A stretch of 64,000 bases of DNA. Source: Chrysophaeum taylorii. Lineage: Eukaryota; Sar; Pelagophyceae; Pelagomonadales; Pelagomonadaceae. The notes under the pieces are model-generated. The model was not told the origin of the DNA and did no database searches. It saw nothing but the letters and a program-made list of their open reading frames with translations. The stretch lies in contig JAQMWT010000166.1 in assembly GCA_029834535.1 (NCBI GenBank), positions 113,448-177,447 of the forward strand, in the 5' to 3' direction. The stretch's first letter is position 1. Each line of letters opens with the position of its first letter. The position numbers were made by a program, and so were the translations under genes. Shown here piece by piece: positions 31,301 to 39,689 of the stretch.

Positions 31301-34300
31301 GAGAAAGAAACACGCGTGCGACAAGAGCTTATTACAAAGCTCGACATTGACCGAAGGGATAGCATCGACGATGATGACCGTCGCGATTCAAAGTTCAACG
31401 TGGGCGACCCGATCGATGCCAAGTACAGGGGACGATCGAAATACTACCCCGGGCACATCGCCCGTGTGCACGCTGATGGCACGTACGATGTCGACTACGA
31501 TGATGGGGAGAAGGAGAGCCGCGTGCCGCTAAATTACATCAAGCGCAGGGACAATATCAAGAGCCCTCGCGGTAGGAAACTCGTCGAAGGTGATAAGATC
31601 GAGGCGCGTTACGGTGGACGATCCAAGTTCTATCCTGGGCGCATCGCTCGTGACCGTGGCGACGGTAGTTTTGATGTCGACTACGACGATGGAGAGAAGG
31701 AAACGCGCGTGTCCGAAGACCTTATCAGGCTGCGCCCTGGTTCGAGTCCGCGCTCGCCTCGCGGCCGGCTGCGAGAAGGTGACCGCGTCGAGGCGAGGTA
31801 CCGTGGACGATCCAAGGTCTACCCAGGTCGCATAGCGCGCGACCGTGGCGATGGGACGTACGACATCGACTATGACGATGGCGAGAAAGAAACACGCGTG
31901 CGACAAGAGCTCATTACAAAGCTCGACAATGAGCGAAGGGATAGCATCGACGATGATGACCGTCGCGATTCTAAGTTCAACGTGGGCGACCCGATCGATG
32001 CCAAGTACAGGGGTCGATCGAAATACTACCCCGGGCACATCGCCCGTGTGCACGCTGATGGCACGTACGATGTCGACTACGATGATGGGGAGAAGGAGAG
32101 CCGCGTGCCGTTAAATTACATCAAGCGCAGGGACAATATCAAGAGCCCTCGCGGTAGGAAACTCGTCGAAGGTGATAAGATCGAGGCGCGTTACGGTGGA
32201 CGATCCAAGTTCTATCCTGGGCGCATCGCTCGTGACCGTGGCGACGGTACTTTTGATGTCGACTACGACGATGGAGAGAAGGAAACGCGCGTGTCCGAAG
32301 ACCTTATCAGGCTGCGCCCTGGTTCGAGTCCGCGCTCGCCTCGCGGCCGGCTGCGAGAAGGTGACCGCGTCGAGGCGAGGTACCGTGGACGATCCAAGGT
32401 CTACCCAGGTCGCATAGCGCGCGACCGTGGCGATGGGACGTACGACATCGACTATGACGATGGCGAGAAAGAAACACGCGTGCGACAAGAGCTCATTACA
32501 AAGCTTCACGATGACCGTAGAAAAAGGCTCGACGATGACCACCGCGACAGAAAGTTTAACGTGGGCGACAACGTTGAGGCACGCTATCGCGGGCGGTCCA
32601 AGTACTACCCTGGCCGTGTTGCCCGCGTGCATGCTGATGGCACGTACGATATCGATTATGACGACGGTGTGAAGGAGATACGGGTCCTTGGAGAGCACAT
32701 TAAGCTCAATGACTTTCCTCTTCGGAATCCTCGAGACAAGAAATTGCGCGAGGGTGCAAAAGTAGAGGCTCGGTATCGAGGTCGATCCAAGTTCTATCCT
32801 GGCCGCATCGCTCGTGATCGCGATGATGGCACGTTCGATATCGACTACGATGATGGAGAAAAGGAAACGCGTGTATCGGAGGACCTCATCAGGTTGCTGC
32901 CTAGTTCGAGCGCGCGTGGCCGATTACGAGAGGGTGACCGCGTCGAGGCGAGATTTCGCGGCCGGTCGAAATTTTACCCTGGTCGCATTGCGCGTGACAG
33001 AGGCGATGGCACCTACGACGTAGACTACGACGATGGTGAGAAAGAGACACGCGTGCACGAAGAGCTCATCACAAAGCTCGATAGCGATCGCCGTGATAGT
33101 CTCGATATTGTCCGTCACAATGGCAAATTCAATGTGGGCGACGCGATCGATGCCAGGTACAAGGGTCGATCGAAATACTATCCCGGACGCATCGCCCGCG
33201 TGAACGCTGATGGAACATACGATGTCGATTACGACGACGGAGAGAAAGAAAGTCGGGTGCTCGGAGACGACATCAAGCTCAGAGATGGACCAGGAAGCGC
33301 ACGTGGCAGAAAACTACGTGAGGGTGCCAAGGTTGAGGCACGCTATCGAGGAAGGCAAAAATACTACCCGGGACGAATTTCTCGTGATCGTGGCGATGGC
33401 ACGTTTGACATCGACTACGACGATGGCGAGAAGGAGACCAGGGTCGAAGAAGAGTGCATTAGACTCTTCACTGACGATGACCAACCTCTATCTGCACGCG
33501 CGAATAGAAAGCTCGTCGAAGGCGACAAGATCGAGGCACGATACCGCGGACGATCCAAGTATTATCCTGGTCGGATATCGCGCGATCGCGGCGATGGTAC
33601 TTTCGACGTTGAATACGACGATGGCGAGAACGAGACGCGCGTATCCGAGGACCTCATCAAACTGCTGCCTGGTTTGAGCCCGCGCTTATTGCGTGGCCGG
33701 TTGCGAGAAGGTGACCGTGTTGAGGCGAGATATCGCGGCCGGTCCAAGGCCTACCCTGGTCGCGTTGTTCGCGATCGCGGTGACGGGACGTACGACGTCG
33801 ACTACGACGACGGTGAGAAGGAGACCCGCTTACGCGAAGACCTGATCACAAAGCTCGACAACAACGATGATCGTCGTGATAGCCTCCTTGACGACGACGA
33901 CCACCACCACCAAAAGTTCAAGGTCGGCGATAAGATCGAGGCGCGCTATCGCGGACGATCGAAATTCTATCCTGGACGCATTGCTCGCGTGCATGCTGAT
34001 GGCACGTACGACGTCGATTACGACGATGGTGAGAGAGAGAGTCGAGTGCTCGGAGAATACGTAAAGCATCCGGGACCACGAAGTCCGCGTCTCCGGAAAC
34101 TCATCGAAGGTGACCGTGTGGAGGCGCGTTATAGGGGTCGATCAAAATTTTATCATGGACGTATTGCGCGTGATCGTGGTGATGGCACGTACGACATCGA
34201 CTACGACGACGGTGAGAAGGAAGCTCGCGTAAGTGAAGACCTAATTACGAAGCTCGAGATTGAACAACAACGCCGCGACAGCCTTGACGACGATCGCGAC

Positions 34301-35290
34301 AACGAAAAAAGGTTCAACGTTGGAGACAAGATTGAAGCTAAATACGGGGGGCGATCGAGATACTATCCCGGCCGCGTTACCCGCGTGCACGCTGACGGCA
34401 CGTACGACGTCGATTACGACGACGGCGAGAAGGAGAGTCGAGTACTCGGAGAGCACATCAAGCTCAGCGATGGTCCAAAACGGAGTGCTCGCGGGAAGAA
34501 AATTCGTGAAGGCGCCAAAATTGAGGCTCGCTATCGAGGGCGATCAAAATACTATCCGGGACGCATCGTTCGAGACCGCGGCGACGGCACGTTCGACATT
34601 GCCTACGACGACGGCGAGAAGGAAACCAACGTCGAAGAAGAGTTCGTCCTTCTAGTCGATGATGATGATGATGATGATGATGATGATCGGCCTCGATCTC
34701 CGAGGACGAGGAATGCACGATCGCCCGATCGCTCGGGCGAACTACGCGTTGGCGACGCGGTCGAGGCGCGGTATCGAGGCAAGAATACGTTTTACCCTGG
34801 CCGCGTTGCCCGCGTCCACGCCGACGGGACGTACGACATCGACTACGACGACGGCGACAAGGAGAGTCGTATGTCCCGCAAGGACATCACGTTTCCAAGG
34901 CGCGGGTTGAGCCAAGGTGCGAAGATCGAGGCGCGGTATCAAGGACGGTCGAGGTACTATCCGGGGCGGATCTCGCGGGAACGAAGCGATGGGACCTACG
35001 ACGTCGATTATGACGATGGCGAGAAGGAGACGAGCGTGCGCGAGGAGCACATTCGGCTTAGTCGCGACGAGCCGCCGCTTGGCTCGCCGACGACGTTCCG
35101 GCGCGGGGAGAACGTCGAGGCGAGGTTCCGAAGGCGGTCGAGGTACGAGCGGGGTGTGATCACCAAGGTCAACCGCGACAGCACCTACGACGTCGAGTAC
35201 GACGACGGTGAGCGGGAATTCGGGGTGCGGGACTACCTCATACGATCGCGCGAACGAGAGAGACCCCCCTCAATTTCAACCTTAGACTGA
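25349..35290 (+). CDS. Giant SAM / EF-hand-like / 40x Tudor-repeat protein
   Basis: A 3313-residue single-exon protein. Residues about 297-361 form a SAM domain (WTVADVGAWLEADVGLPEYV ... VKHALHRRKILAAI). Two EF-hand-like helical blocks follow at about 394-465 and 538-606 (FFEFLRAFAALE), without good Ca2+ loops. From residue about 709 to the end I count 40 copies of a roughly 42-residue Tudor/Agenet-like module with consensus GDKVEARYRGRSKYYPGRI, a short loop, then DGTYDVDYDDGEKETRV. Modules are separated by charged Ser/Arg/Asp linkers. Tudor modules bind methylated Lys or Arg or scaffold complexes; which applies here is unknown. Modules 12-26 repeat as triplets. The ATG at 25349 is the first in frame. 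A chromatin or RNP scaffold role is inference. Confidence 0.85.
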   Translation: MNGATTTIAKRGQSQSQPPPCKRNVEQRANDILAMARALVHRGEKPLRRNKTSPRRFQGAGRSVDECRAQAHVALASLKRHDWSSKTMREVLSDRGCDPEIETPVVEGGLLDLTSNDAFDRRDDRFSGLLAFGESGMTRLEELVEAAMAASERAAAERRPSRCASILTARGLVHVACDVVSRASATLSVSAERSVVLRAASDGDTRFVGMVVADATDAAVPAPDGPTRQFLAEYGDFPVYLVTRDLQAKRVSTHELFPLRPPPPWTSSSPSSPPPRSPSSSSPPPTKRRRKKSSPEEWTVADVGAWLEADVGLPEYVSIFGRAKVNGALLLKLESRDLEDTLEVKHALHRRKILAAIEDVVETDYELACDESDIDEFVNGLDKDRVRAVARLKVAFDEHARVLRDDDEDGPRLLDADGLERALVRLGRNVDAPRVKDWLVHDGRRLAFLDFVDVYVDLFSREDPDLKMRDHKAKALSQRVRLLANGHVHLADEKINKRQDDEEKEYYSSEDDETNRRRRRAKKAARAADETLGSVRRLAELKQTFDRFAIADLVTGAEAVQALTELGSTLPRKVVSAYLRERGFYGLQRDMSFFEFLRAFAALELEDRAQVAALRTAQRRARAMAWSSDDDDDDVVNSDESDSVDRRISRATSKPYTITSMRRGHRRRFRTPPRRTVDSSDDSPRRAKSTSPRHCSSSRKRKTSPDDFKEGDLIEARYHGKDKWFPGIVRRARADNTYDVEYDDGDKEMGVDADVVRKRRRRSPRLRAGDRVDARYRGKSKAYAGRITRDRGDGTYDIDYDDGEKEKRVREELITLNHSSDSDATAADHKDRDRKQRLLVVGDKVEARYRGRSKYYPARISRVHADGTYDLDYDDGEKEKCVDATTVKALAGGSARSPKKIANGDDYFVQGDRVKARFRGRERYYPGRIARDRGDGTYDVRYDDGEKETRVRAELIRGLVDKELAEDDGGGMSVGDKVEARYKGKDRYYPGVIDRVHADGTYDITYDDGDKEKRVDSKLVRPAVSSSRSSSRHSPSSSRHGGFRVGDKIEARYRGRSKYYPGAIARVHADGTYDVDYDDGEKEDRIREGHIRILDVPRSARGGRLREGDRVEARYRGRSKAYPGRIARDRDDGTYDVDYDDGEKETRVREELITKLSSSEEGPRSAQRGRLREGDRVEARYRGRSKAYPGRIARDRGDGTYDVDYDDGEKETNVREELITMLSCDRRDSFDDHPRDGKFNVGDKVDAKYRGRSKFYPGRIARVRADGTYDIEYDDGEKESRLLGEYIKLIDGSLSARGRNKMREGAKVEARYRGRSKFYPGRIARDRGDGTFDIDYDDGEKETRVSEELIKLLPGSSPRSPRGRLREGDRVEARYRGRSKVYPGRIARDCGDGTYDIDYDDGEKETRVRQELITKLDIDRRDSIDDDDRRDSKFNVGDPIDAKYRGRSKYYPGRISRVHADGTYDVDYDDGEKESRVTLNYIKRRDNIKSPRGRKLVEGDKIEARYRGRSKFYPGRIARDRGDGTFDVDYDDGEKETRVSEDLIRLRPGSSPRSPRGRLREGDRVEARYRGRSKVYPGRIARDRGDGTYDIDYDDGEKETRVRQELISKLENERRDSIDDDDRRDSKFNVGDPIDAKYRGRSKYYPGRISRVHADGTYDVDYDDGEKESRVTLNYIKRRDNIKSPRGRKLVEGDKIEARYRGRSKFYPGRIARDRGDGTFDVDYDDGEKETRVSEDLIRLRPGSSPRSPRGRLREGDRVEARYRGRSKVYPGRIARDRGDGTYDIDYDDGEKETRVRQELITKLDIDRRDSIDDDDRRDSKFNVGDPIDAKYRGRSKYYPGHIARVHADGTYDVDYDDGEKESRVPLNYIKRRDNIKSPRGRKLVEGDKIEARYGGRSKFYPGRIARDRGDGTFDVDYDDGEKETRVSEDLIRLRPGSSPRSPRGRLREGDRVEARYRGRSKVYPGRIARDCGDGTYDIDYDDGEKETRVRQELITKLDIDRRDSIDDDDRRDSKFNVGDPIDAKYRGRSKYYPGHIARVHADGTYDVDYDDGEKESRVPLNYIKRRDNIKSPRGRKLVEGDKIEARYGGRSKFYPGRIARDRGDGSFDVDYDDGEKETRVSEDLIRLRPGSSPRSPRGRLREGDRVEARYRGRSKVYPGRIARDRGDGTYDIDYDDGEKETRVRQELITKLDNERRDSIDDDDRRDSKFNVGDPIDAKYRGRSKYYPGHIARVHADGTYDVDYDDGEKESRVPLNYIKRRDNIKSPRGRKLVEGDKIEARYGGRSKFYPGRIARDRGDGTFDVDYDDGEKETRVSEDLIRLRPGSSPRSPRGRLREGDRVEARYRGRSKVYPGRIARDRGDGTYDIDYDDGEKETRVRQELITKLHDDRRKRLDDDHRDRKFNVGDNVEARYRGRSKYYPGRVARVHADGTYDIDYDDGVKEIRVLGEHIKLNDFPLRNPRDKKLREGAKVEARYRGRSKFYPGRIARDRDDGTFDIDYDDGEKETRVSEDLIRLLPSSSARGRLREGDRVEARFRGRSKFYPGRIARDRGDGTYDVDYDDGEKETRVHEELITKLDSDRRDSLDIVRHNGKFNVGDAIDARYKGRSKYYPGRIARVNADGTYDVDYDDGEKESRVLGDDIKLRDGPGSARGRKLREGAKVEARYRGRQKYYPGRISRDRGDGTFDIDYDDGEKETRVEEECIRLFTDDDQPLSARANRKLVEGDKIEARYRGRSKYYPGRISRDRGDGTFDVEYDDGENETRVSEDLIKLLPGLSPRLLRGRLREGDRVEARYRGRSKAYPGRVVRDRGDGTYDVDYDDGEKETRLREDLITKLDNNDDRRDSLLDDDDHHHQKFKVGDKIEARYRGRSKFYPGRIARVHADGTYDVDYDDGERESRVLGEYVKHPGPRSPRLRKLIEGDRVEARYRGRSKFYHGRIARDRGDGTYDIDYDDGEKEARVSEDLITKLEIEQQRRDSLDDDRDNEKRFNVGDKIEAKYGGRSRYYPGRVTRVHADGTYDVDYDDGEKESRVLGEHIKLSDGPKRSARGKKIREGAKIEARYRGRSKYYPGRIVRDRGDGTFDIAYDDGEKETNVEEEFVLLVDDDDDDDDDDRPRSPRTRNARSPDRSGELRVGDAVEARYRGKNTFYPGRVARVHADGTYDIDYDDGDKESRMSRKDITFPRRGLSQGAKIEARYQGRSRYYPGRISRERSDGTYDVDYDDGEKETSVREEHIRLSRDEPPLGSPTTFRRGENVEARFRRRSRYERGVITKVNRDSTYDVEYDDGEREFGVRDYLIRSRERERPPSISTLD
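29654..32563 (+). repeat. 582-bp higher-order tandem repeat, five copies, in the Tudor gene
   Basis: Units starting at 29654, 30236, 30818, 31400 and 31982 are nearly identical, 582 bp (194 codons) long, and keep the frame. Each encodes three Tudor-like modules (starting VGDPIDAKY, EGDKIEARY and EGDRVEARY) plus linkers. A sixth position at 32564 begins a diverged module. Copies 1-2 share GRISRVH and EARYRG; copies 3-5 share GHIARVH and EARYGG, so the duplication history can be read. Confidence 0.95.
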
Positions 35291-35382
35291 TGATAAAAGA
35301 CATCAACAACATAGGAAATAGGGTCGAGTATAATATTGTTATTATAACGCCGCCCCAAGAAGAAAAAAAAGAAAATTGCGTT

Positions 35383-37017
35383 ATGAGCGAGTGCGTGATA
35401 TGTCTTCGAAGCACGGAGGATGTCGTTGTGTCGTCGTGCGGAATCCTTCGGCACGGCGCGTGCCGCGGTTGCATGCGCGCCGCGCTGTTGTCTCCGTTGG
35501 AGCGGAACCCCTTGCGTAAACGAGACGGGTCGATGGCATGCGTCGCCGCAAACTGCGACGGGCAATGGCATCTCCGCGAGCTGCTGGAGATGGTCGAATC
35601 GAAGAGCGACAAGGCTCATGTTCTCGGGATCGTAGCAAAGCGGCGGGAGACGACGGCGACGCGATTGTCCGAGCGCGAACGTCTTCTCGCGGCGGTGGAC
35701 TTTTTGAAGAAGCCCGAGATCAAGGACCGACCTCGCCAAGCAGTCGACGAATATTTGATGAGACAGGGAATCGCAGAGGATGTCGTCGCCGAGGCACGCC
35801 GGCTCGTGGACGAAGACATCGTTCCCTTGGCGGGAGGGCAGTCGCACGCGCCGGCGTTCGCGTCGGTCGAGGTCGATTCCGCCGCCGCGGAGGAGATAGA
35901 CGCGATCGAGGCCGAGCTCATCGCCGTCGACGACCTCGCCAGCGTGCTGCGAAAAATCGAAAGCACGAAAAAAAAAGCGACCAAGAGGGTGTTGCGGAAC
36001 AAGGTCGGCGAGCGAGCGAAGTTGTGCGCGGCGGCGCTCGACTGCCAGAGCTGGGCGTGCTTGGACGGGTTCGCCGGACCCGACCTCGTCGACGGCGTCT
36101 TGCGCGACGTCGCGTGCCTCGAACCGCTCTACGCGCCCTCGGAGATATGGGTGGGGACTTCCGCGACCCTGGGCGCGCAGGTCGTCGTCCCGGAAGTCCG
36201 GGGAGACAAGGTGTTGTGGATGTGCGGCGCGCATCCCGGCCGGGAGCGCGGGGGCGTCGAGCCCTGCGACGACGAGGTCAAGCGGGGGGTTTCAGCGGGG
36301 GTCTCGAGACTCTCAAAGTCGCAGGAGGCGCGGTTCCAGCATCTCCGCGACCTCATGCGCTCCGTCGACGGCTTTGTTCTTGGCGAGCTCGTCCCGAGGC
36401 TTGGCGTTTTATCCGACGTCTCGTCGCGCTCGGACGCCATGCTTGCCGTCTATCCTGGCGACGGGGCGCGCTTCCAGGCGCACGTCGACAACACCTCCCT
36501 TGACGGCCGGAAACTCACGACCGTTCTGTACTTGAACAAGGGCTGGACGCGCGAGAAGGGCGGTCAACTAAGGATTCACGCGACGTCGAAAGCGCACTAC
36601 GACGTCGAGCCGAGGGCGGGCCGGCTCGCTCTGTTTTACGCCGACCGCATCAAGCACGAGGTTCGCCCGACGTGGCATCAGGACCGGGTGGCTCTTACGC
36701 TCTGGTACTACGGCGACAACGAGCGCCGCGACGCCGTGGACAGAGCCAAGGTCGACGCGGCGACCGAGGTTGCCGTCAACGCGACCGACGCCGAGCGCCG
36801 AAGGGCCCAGGCTTATGCCCGCGACCTTTGCGACCCCGCGCACCACGCCTCGGTCGAAGACCTCGCCGACCGCGCCGAGTACCTCCCGCGCAACTCACAG
36901 AAAATTCTGGCCGCGATGGCGGGCGTCCCGGACACTCACTTTGCCGTCGCCGTCAGGAGAATGACCCCGGACGCTCTGAACGGCCTCCGCACGCGCTTCG
37001 CCACCATGGGGGTCTAA
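35383..37017 (+). CDS. RING-like finger plus HIF-type prolyl 4-hydroxylase fusion
   Basis: A 544-residue protein. The N-terminus has a RING-like cluster (CVICLRSTEDVVVSSCGILRH, with CRGC following). A helical middle and a C-terminal 2-oxoglutarate/Fe(II) dioxygenase domain follow. In the latter, His367-x-Asp369 (AHVDN), His425 (IKHEV) and Arg435 (QDRVALT) form the iron and 2-oxoglutarate sites. The flanking text (AVYPGDGARFQAHVDN, TTVLYLNKGW, GGQLRI, RLALFYADR) matches EGLN/PHD-type prolyl hydroxylases. Such enzymes hydroxylate proline on signalling or ribosomal proteins and depend on O2. A C-terminal helical tail of about 95 residues follows. The ATG at 35383 is preferred over 35290, which overlaps the preceding stop. 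Linking the RING-like finger to the oxygenase suggests coupled hydroxylation and ubiquitination (inference). Confidence 0.82.
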   Translation: MSECVICLRSTEDVVVSSCGILRHGACRGCMRAALLSPLERNPLRKRDGSMACVAANCDGQWHLRELLEMVESKSDKAHVLGIVAKRRETTATRLSERERLLAAVDFLKKPEIKDRPRQAVDEYLMRQGIAEDVVAEARRLVDEDIVPLAGGQSHAPAFASVEVDSAAAEEIDAIEAELIAVDDLASVLRKIESTKKKATKRVLRNKVGERAKLCAAALDCQSWACLDGFAGPDLVDGVLRDVACLEPLYAPSEIWVGTSATLGAQVVVPEVRGDKVLWMCGAHPGRERGGVEPCDDEVKRGVSAGVSRLSKSQEARFQHLRDLMRSVDGFVLGELVPRLGVLSDVSSRSDAMLAVYPGDGARFQAHVDNTSLDGRKLTTVLYLNKGWTREKGGQLRIHATSKAHYDVEPRAGRLALFYADRIKHEVRPTWHQDRVALTLWYYGDNERRDAVDRAKVDAATEVAVNATDAERRRAQAYARDLCDPAHHASVEDLADRAEYLPRNSQKILAAMAGVPDTHFAVAVRRMTPDALNGLRTRFATMGV

Positions 37018-38281
37018 GTACCCTGCCGCCCTCCACGGACACACTGCGCGTGGAGATGCCCGCTTCAATTAACTAGAGCGGATCTGTTTGTGGCCGCCCG
37101 AAGCAATCCGAACGGACACTCGGGCGGGTTGTTGTGCGCCGAGGGCGTCTCGAAGAGGAAAGAGCCGCGGGACAAGCGTCTGCTCCACGAACGGCACTTG
37201 CTGAGGGGTCCTTCCTTGGGGTTATTATTATTAACCAAGGCGATAGGCGGGTGTGGGTGAGTGAACCGCGCGGCGATGTGCTGTTGGGAGGATACACGAC
37301 GCCGGTCCCGCAGATGGCCCTGCGAGGAGCGCAGCAGCAGCTACGTCTCTTCAAGTCTATCGGGTAGCTTGTGTGATCGGTCACTTCTCTCTCTCTACGC
37401 TGCGCTCCTGTCTGAAAGCGCACGCGCGACTCGCGTGGCCATTTCCGGACTGCTTGCCGGCAATGATGATTATTAGCGTGCAGGGGAGGCAAGAACATCT
37501 CAGCGCCGCGAGCCTCAGATACTATACTGCCAATAAAGCCATCATCGAATCCCCAAGTCGAGCATACTACATACAGTCGTGGTCCTGCGAGCAAAAAAAG
37601 CACATATAGTCTTGCAATGATCGAAGCATCGCAAGTTGCTCGTTACGGCGCGTGGCCCGACAGCGCATCGGACCTCGAGCGGACACGTCCGAGGGACCTA
37701 GCGACTGTCTCGATTGTTTTGTCGTTGTTCGTTCTCCTGTAGCACCGGCTCTCGCGTTGGCAACGACCACCGTATTGTGATGACTACTGACGCTTCATAT
37801 CCCTCGCAACGGCTTTGGCCCGATTAATTCCTGTGATCGATCTCTGGCGACTCTTCACCCGCACACACCGCCTGCTTGAGCCGAAGTGTCCTCTTGCGCT
37901 TGTGAGAGACGTGACTCCCTCCGTGCGTAGGCCAACAACCCCTCGAGCCAAAGCGCGCGGGATCAGAATCACAGGGTGTTGAGACGACGGGCACCGAAAG
38001 CCGAGTCGACCGGGAGTGATCATCATCAGGCCCCGGTCGCGCGCGCGTTGACCGAGCATCAGCGTCGTCGTCGTCAACTTCATTCGGCGCCTCCCGGCGG
38101 GGCCATACCCCATCGCGCACGTTCCGGCTTCCAACCGGCTCGCCGCCCGGGTGTCTGTCACCCTATTCTTCTTCAGGGAGGACGGACGGACGCCCTCGTT
38201 AGGCGCAGAATCCAGGACGCGCTTTCCTCTACACGATTCGGTTATTGCTCCACGACAAATAACTAGGTCGAAGTGATTAAA
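37018..38281. other. Intergenic region, nothing recognised
   Basis: About 1.26 kb with no recognisable gene. It has short TTA runs near 37206 and mixed composition. A 176-codon minus-strand open stretch at 37073-37603 has no motif and odd composition, and was not accepted. Confidence 0.4.
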
Positions 38282-38697
38282 TTAACCCAGGCGCTGGAGG
38301 TAATCAGCGACTGTCGCATCGTCGACGGGGTTGCCCATCGTCGCGCTCGTGAGAATTCGCACCCCCTCGCCGACGATGGGGTCTTGCTGCGAGACTATCT
38401 GAAGTTGCATGACGCCAACCATGACGTTGGGGAGGCCATACTCCCCCAATTTCGCCCCCGCGATCTCGGTAACGAGCGGTACGAGCTTCTGCATCCGCGC
38501 GATGGGCTGTTGGTCGGGTGGCAACGCGCTCGTGGCGTCGACGGCAGCTTGGAGGCGCGACCGGTTTTCGGGGAGCGTGAAGGTGGTGATGGTGTCCTTC
38601 AAGATCACCTGCGACGGCGAACCTTGCAGACGACAAGATGTGGTGGTGCACCAACCTTCGCGCGGTCGACCGTCATCGGCGGAGGCTGCTGCGCCAT
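38282..38697 (-). CDS. C10-family protein (C12orf57-like), one 47-bp intron
   Basis: Two exons: 38656-38697 (14 codons, from the ATG at 38697) and 38282-38608. They are separated by a 47-bp GT-AG intron (38609-38655) and encode 122 residues. The joined sequence runs from MTVDRAKVILKDTITTFTLP (cf. EQAKVVLAEVIQAFSAPEN of animal C10) through MQKLVPLVTEIAGAKLGEYG to QLQIVSQQDP near the end. This matches the family in order and in length (about 126 residues). C10 is a small conserved eukaryotic protein of unclear biochemical role. The intron is required: without it the conserved N-terminus is in a frame that reaches a TGA. Confidence 0.78.
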
Positions 38698-38758
38698 AGC
38701 GACTACGAATTCGATCGATGCCGGCAAGCAACGCCCTAACGGAAAATTTAACGGAATT

Positions 38759-39565
38759 TTAGATGTCGAGGGGGGAGCCGAGGTCTCTCGACGCGCGTCG
38801 GAGAAAGTCGCGGAAGTAGTCGGGGTTGAGAAAGAGGCCCGTCGAGCCGGCGCAGGGCATCGAGTTGGAGGAGAGGATGCCAAGGACTCGCGCCTGGTCG
38901 TCGAGCGCGGGGCCGCCGGAGTCACCGTTGCAGGAGCCGCCGGATCCCGATGCGAGGGTCGTCTTTGTGTAAAACGAGGGAGCGTCGCGCGGCGTGAGGG
39001 CCTTAATCTCGAGCTTCCGGAGTTGACCAGACGTGTAATCCTCGGGGTCGTCGACGGCGTCCCCAAATCCGTACAAGGTGAGGCGCCCCCCCCCTCCGCC
39101 CCCGACGCGGGCCACCCTCCAGGTCTTTGGCGCCGGTCTTTTGAGCTTGATGAGGACGAGGTCGCTCCGCTGGAACCCGACGTCGCTTGGTCTGACGTAC
39201 CGCTCGACGTCGACCGTACGGGCCGTCTCGTCGAATATATCCGTCCCAAAAACAACCTTCGTTAGCCGTCCGTCGAGCTCTTCGGGAATGTCGATGCAGT
39301 GCTGCGCGCTCAGCACGAGGTCCGGCGCGACAAGGGTCCCGCTGCAGGCGGCGGGTACGTCGTGTCTGCAGATCTCGCAGCCGTCGAGGTCGATCCACAG
39401 CGCGACGGCGCCCGAAGCGGCGGCCTCCGACGACGAGACGCGAGACCCGGAGATGATCGAATTCGAGGGTAATGGCGCGCACACCGAGGCCGCAGCCCCT
39501 CGCAGCACCCACCGCCGGCTAGGAGAGAGGCCCCAACACCTGTTCGCAACAAGCAACAAAAGCAT
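38759..39565 (-). CDS. Secreted trypsin-like serine protease (S1 family)
   Basis: A 268-residue protein from the ATG at 39565. A hydrophobic leader (MLLLLVANRCWG) suggests secretion. The chymotrypsin-fold catalytic triad is present in order: His89 in LVLSAQHC, Asp135 in RSDLVLIKL, Ser216 in CNGDSGGPA. Cys residues near the His (CSGTLVAPDLVLSAQHC) and around the Ser (GGSCNGDSGG ... SMPCAG) can form the usual disulfides. The stretch before the fold has no clear IVGG activation site; RVSSSEAAASGAVALWID may play that role. An N-terminal extension open to 39604 lacks an ATG. The domain is complete to the C-terminal helix (YFRDFLRR). Confidence 0.85.
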   Translation of the reverse strand: MLLLLVANRCWGLSPSRRWVLRGAAASVCAPLPSNSIISGSRVSSSEAAASGAVALWIDLDGCEICRHDVPAACSGTLVAPDLVLSAQHCIDIPEELDGRLTKVVFGTDIFDETARTVDVERYVRPSDVGFQRSDLVLIKLKRPAPKTWRVARVGGGGGGRLTLYGFGDAVDDPEDYTSGQLRKLEIKALTPRDAPSFYTKTTLASGSGGSCNGDSGGPALDDQARVLGILSSNSMPCAGSTGLFLNPDYFRDFLRRASRDLGSPLDI

Positions 39566-39689
39566 GGCGGTGGTGAGGGCAAAAAAACAACAACACTTAC
39601 TCAAAGCAGGAGTGCTATTTTCGAGAGAGATAATAAATAATAATAAGGGTTTGTATCTTTGCTAAAAGTTGGTTTTTTTAGTATCATCA

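Noticed and set aside
29654-32563. 582-bp copies as pure assembly artefact
   Set aside because: The copies carry consistent, shared and private variants and keep the frame, which suggests genuine duplication; exact copy number remains unproven.
35290-35382. Earlier ATG (35290) for the RING-hydroxylase protein
   Set aside because: It overlaps the preceding stop codon and adds an Ile/Asn-rich stretch unlike coding sequence here; the ATG at 35383 directly precedes the RING-like Cys cluster.
37073-37603. 176-codon minus-strand open stretch
   Set aside because: No motif, no good start context, composition like non-coding DNA.
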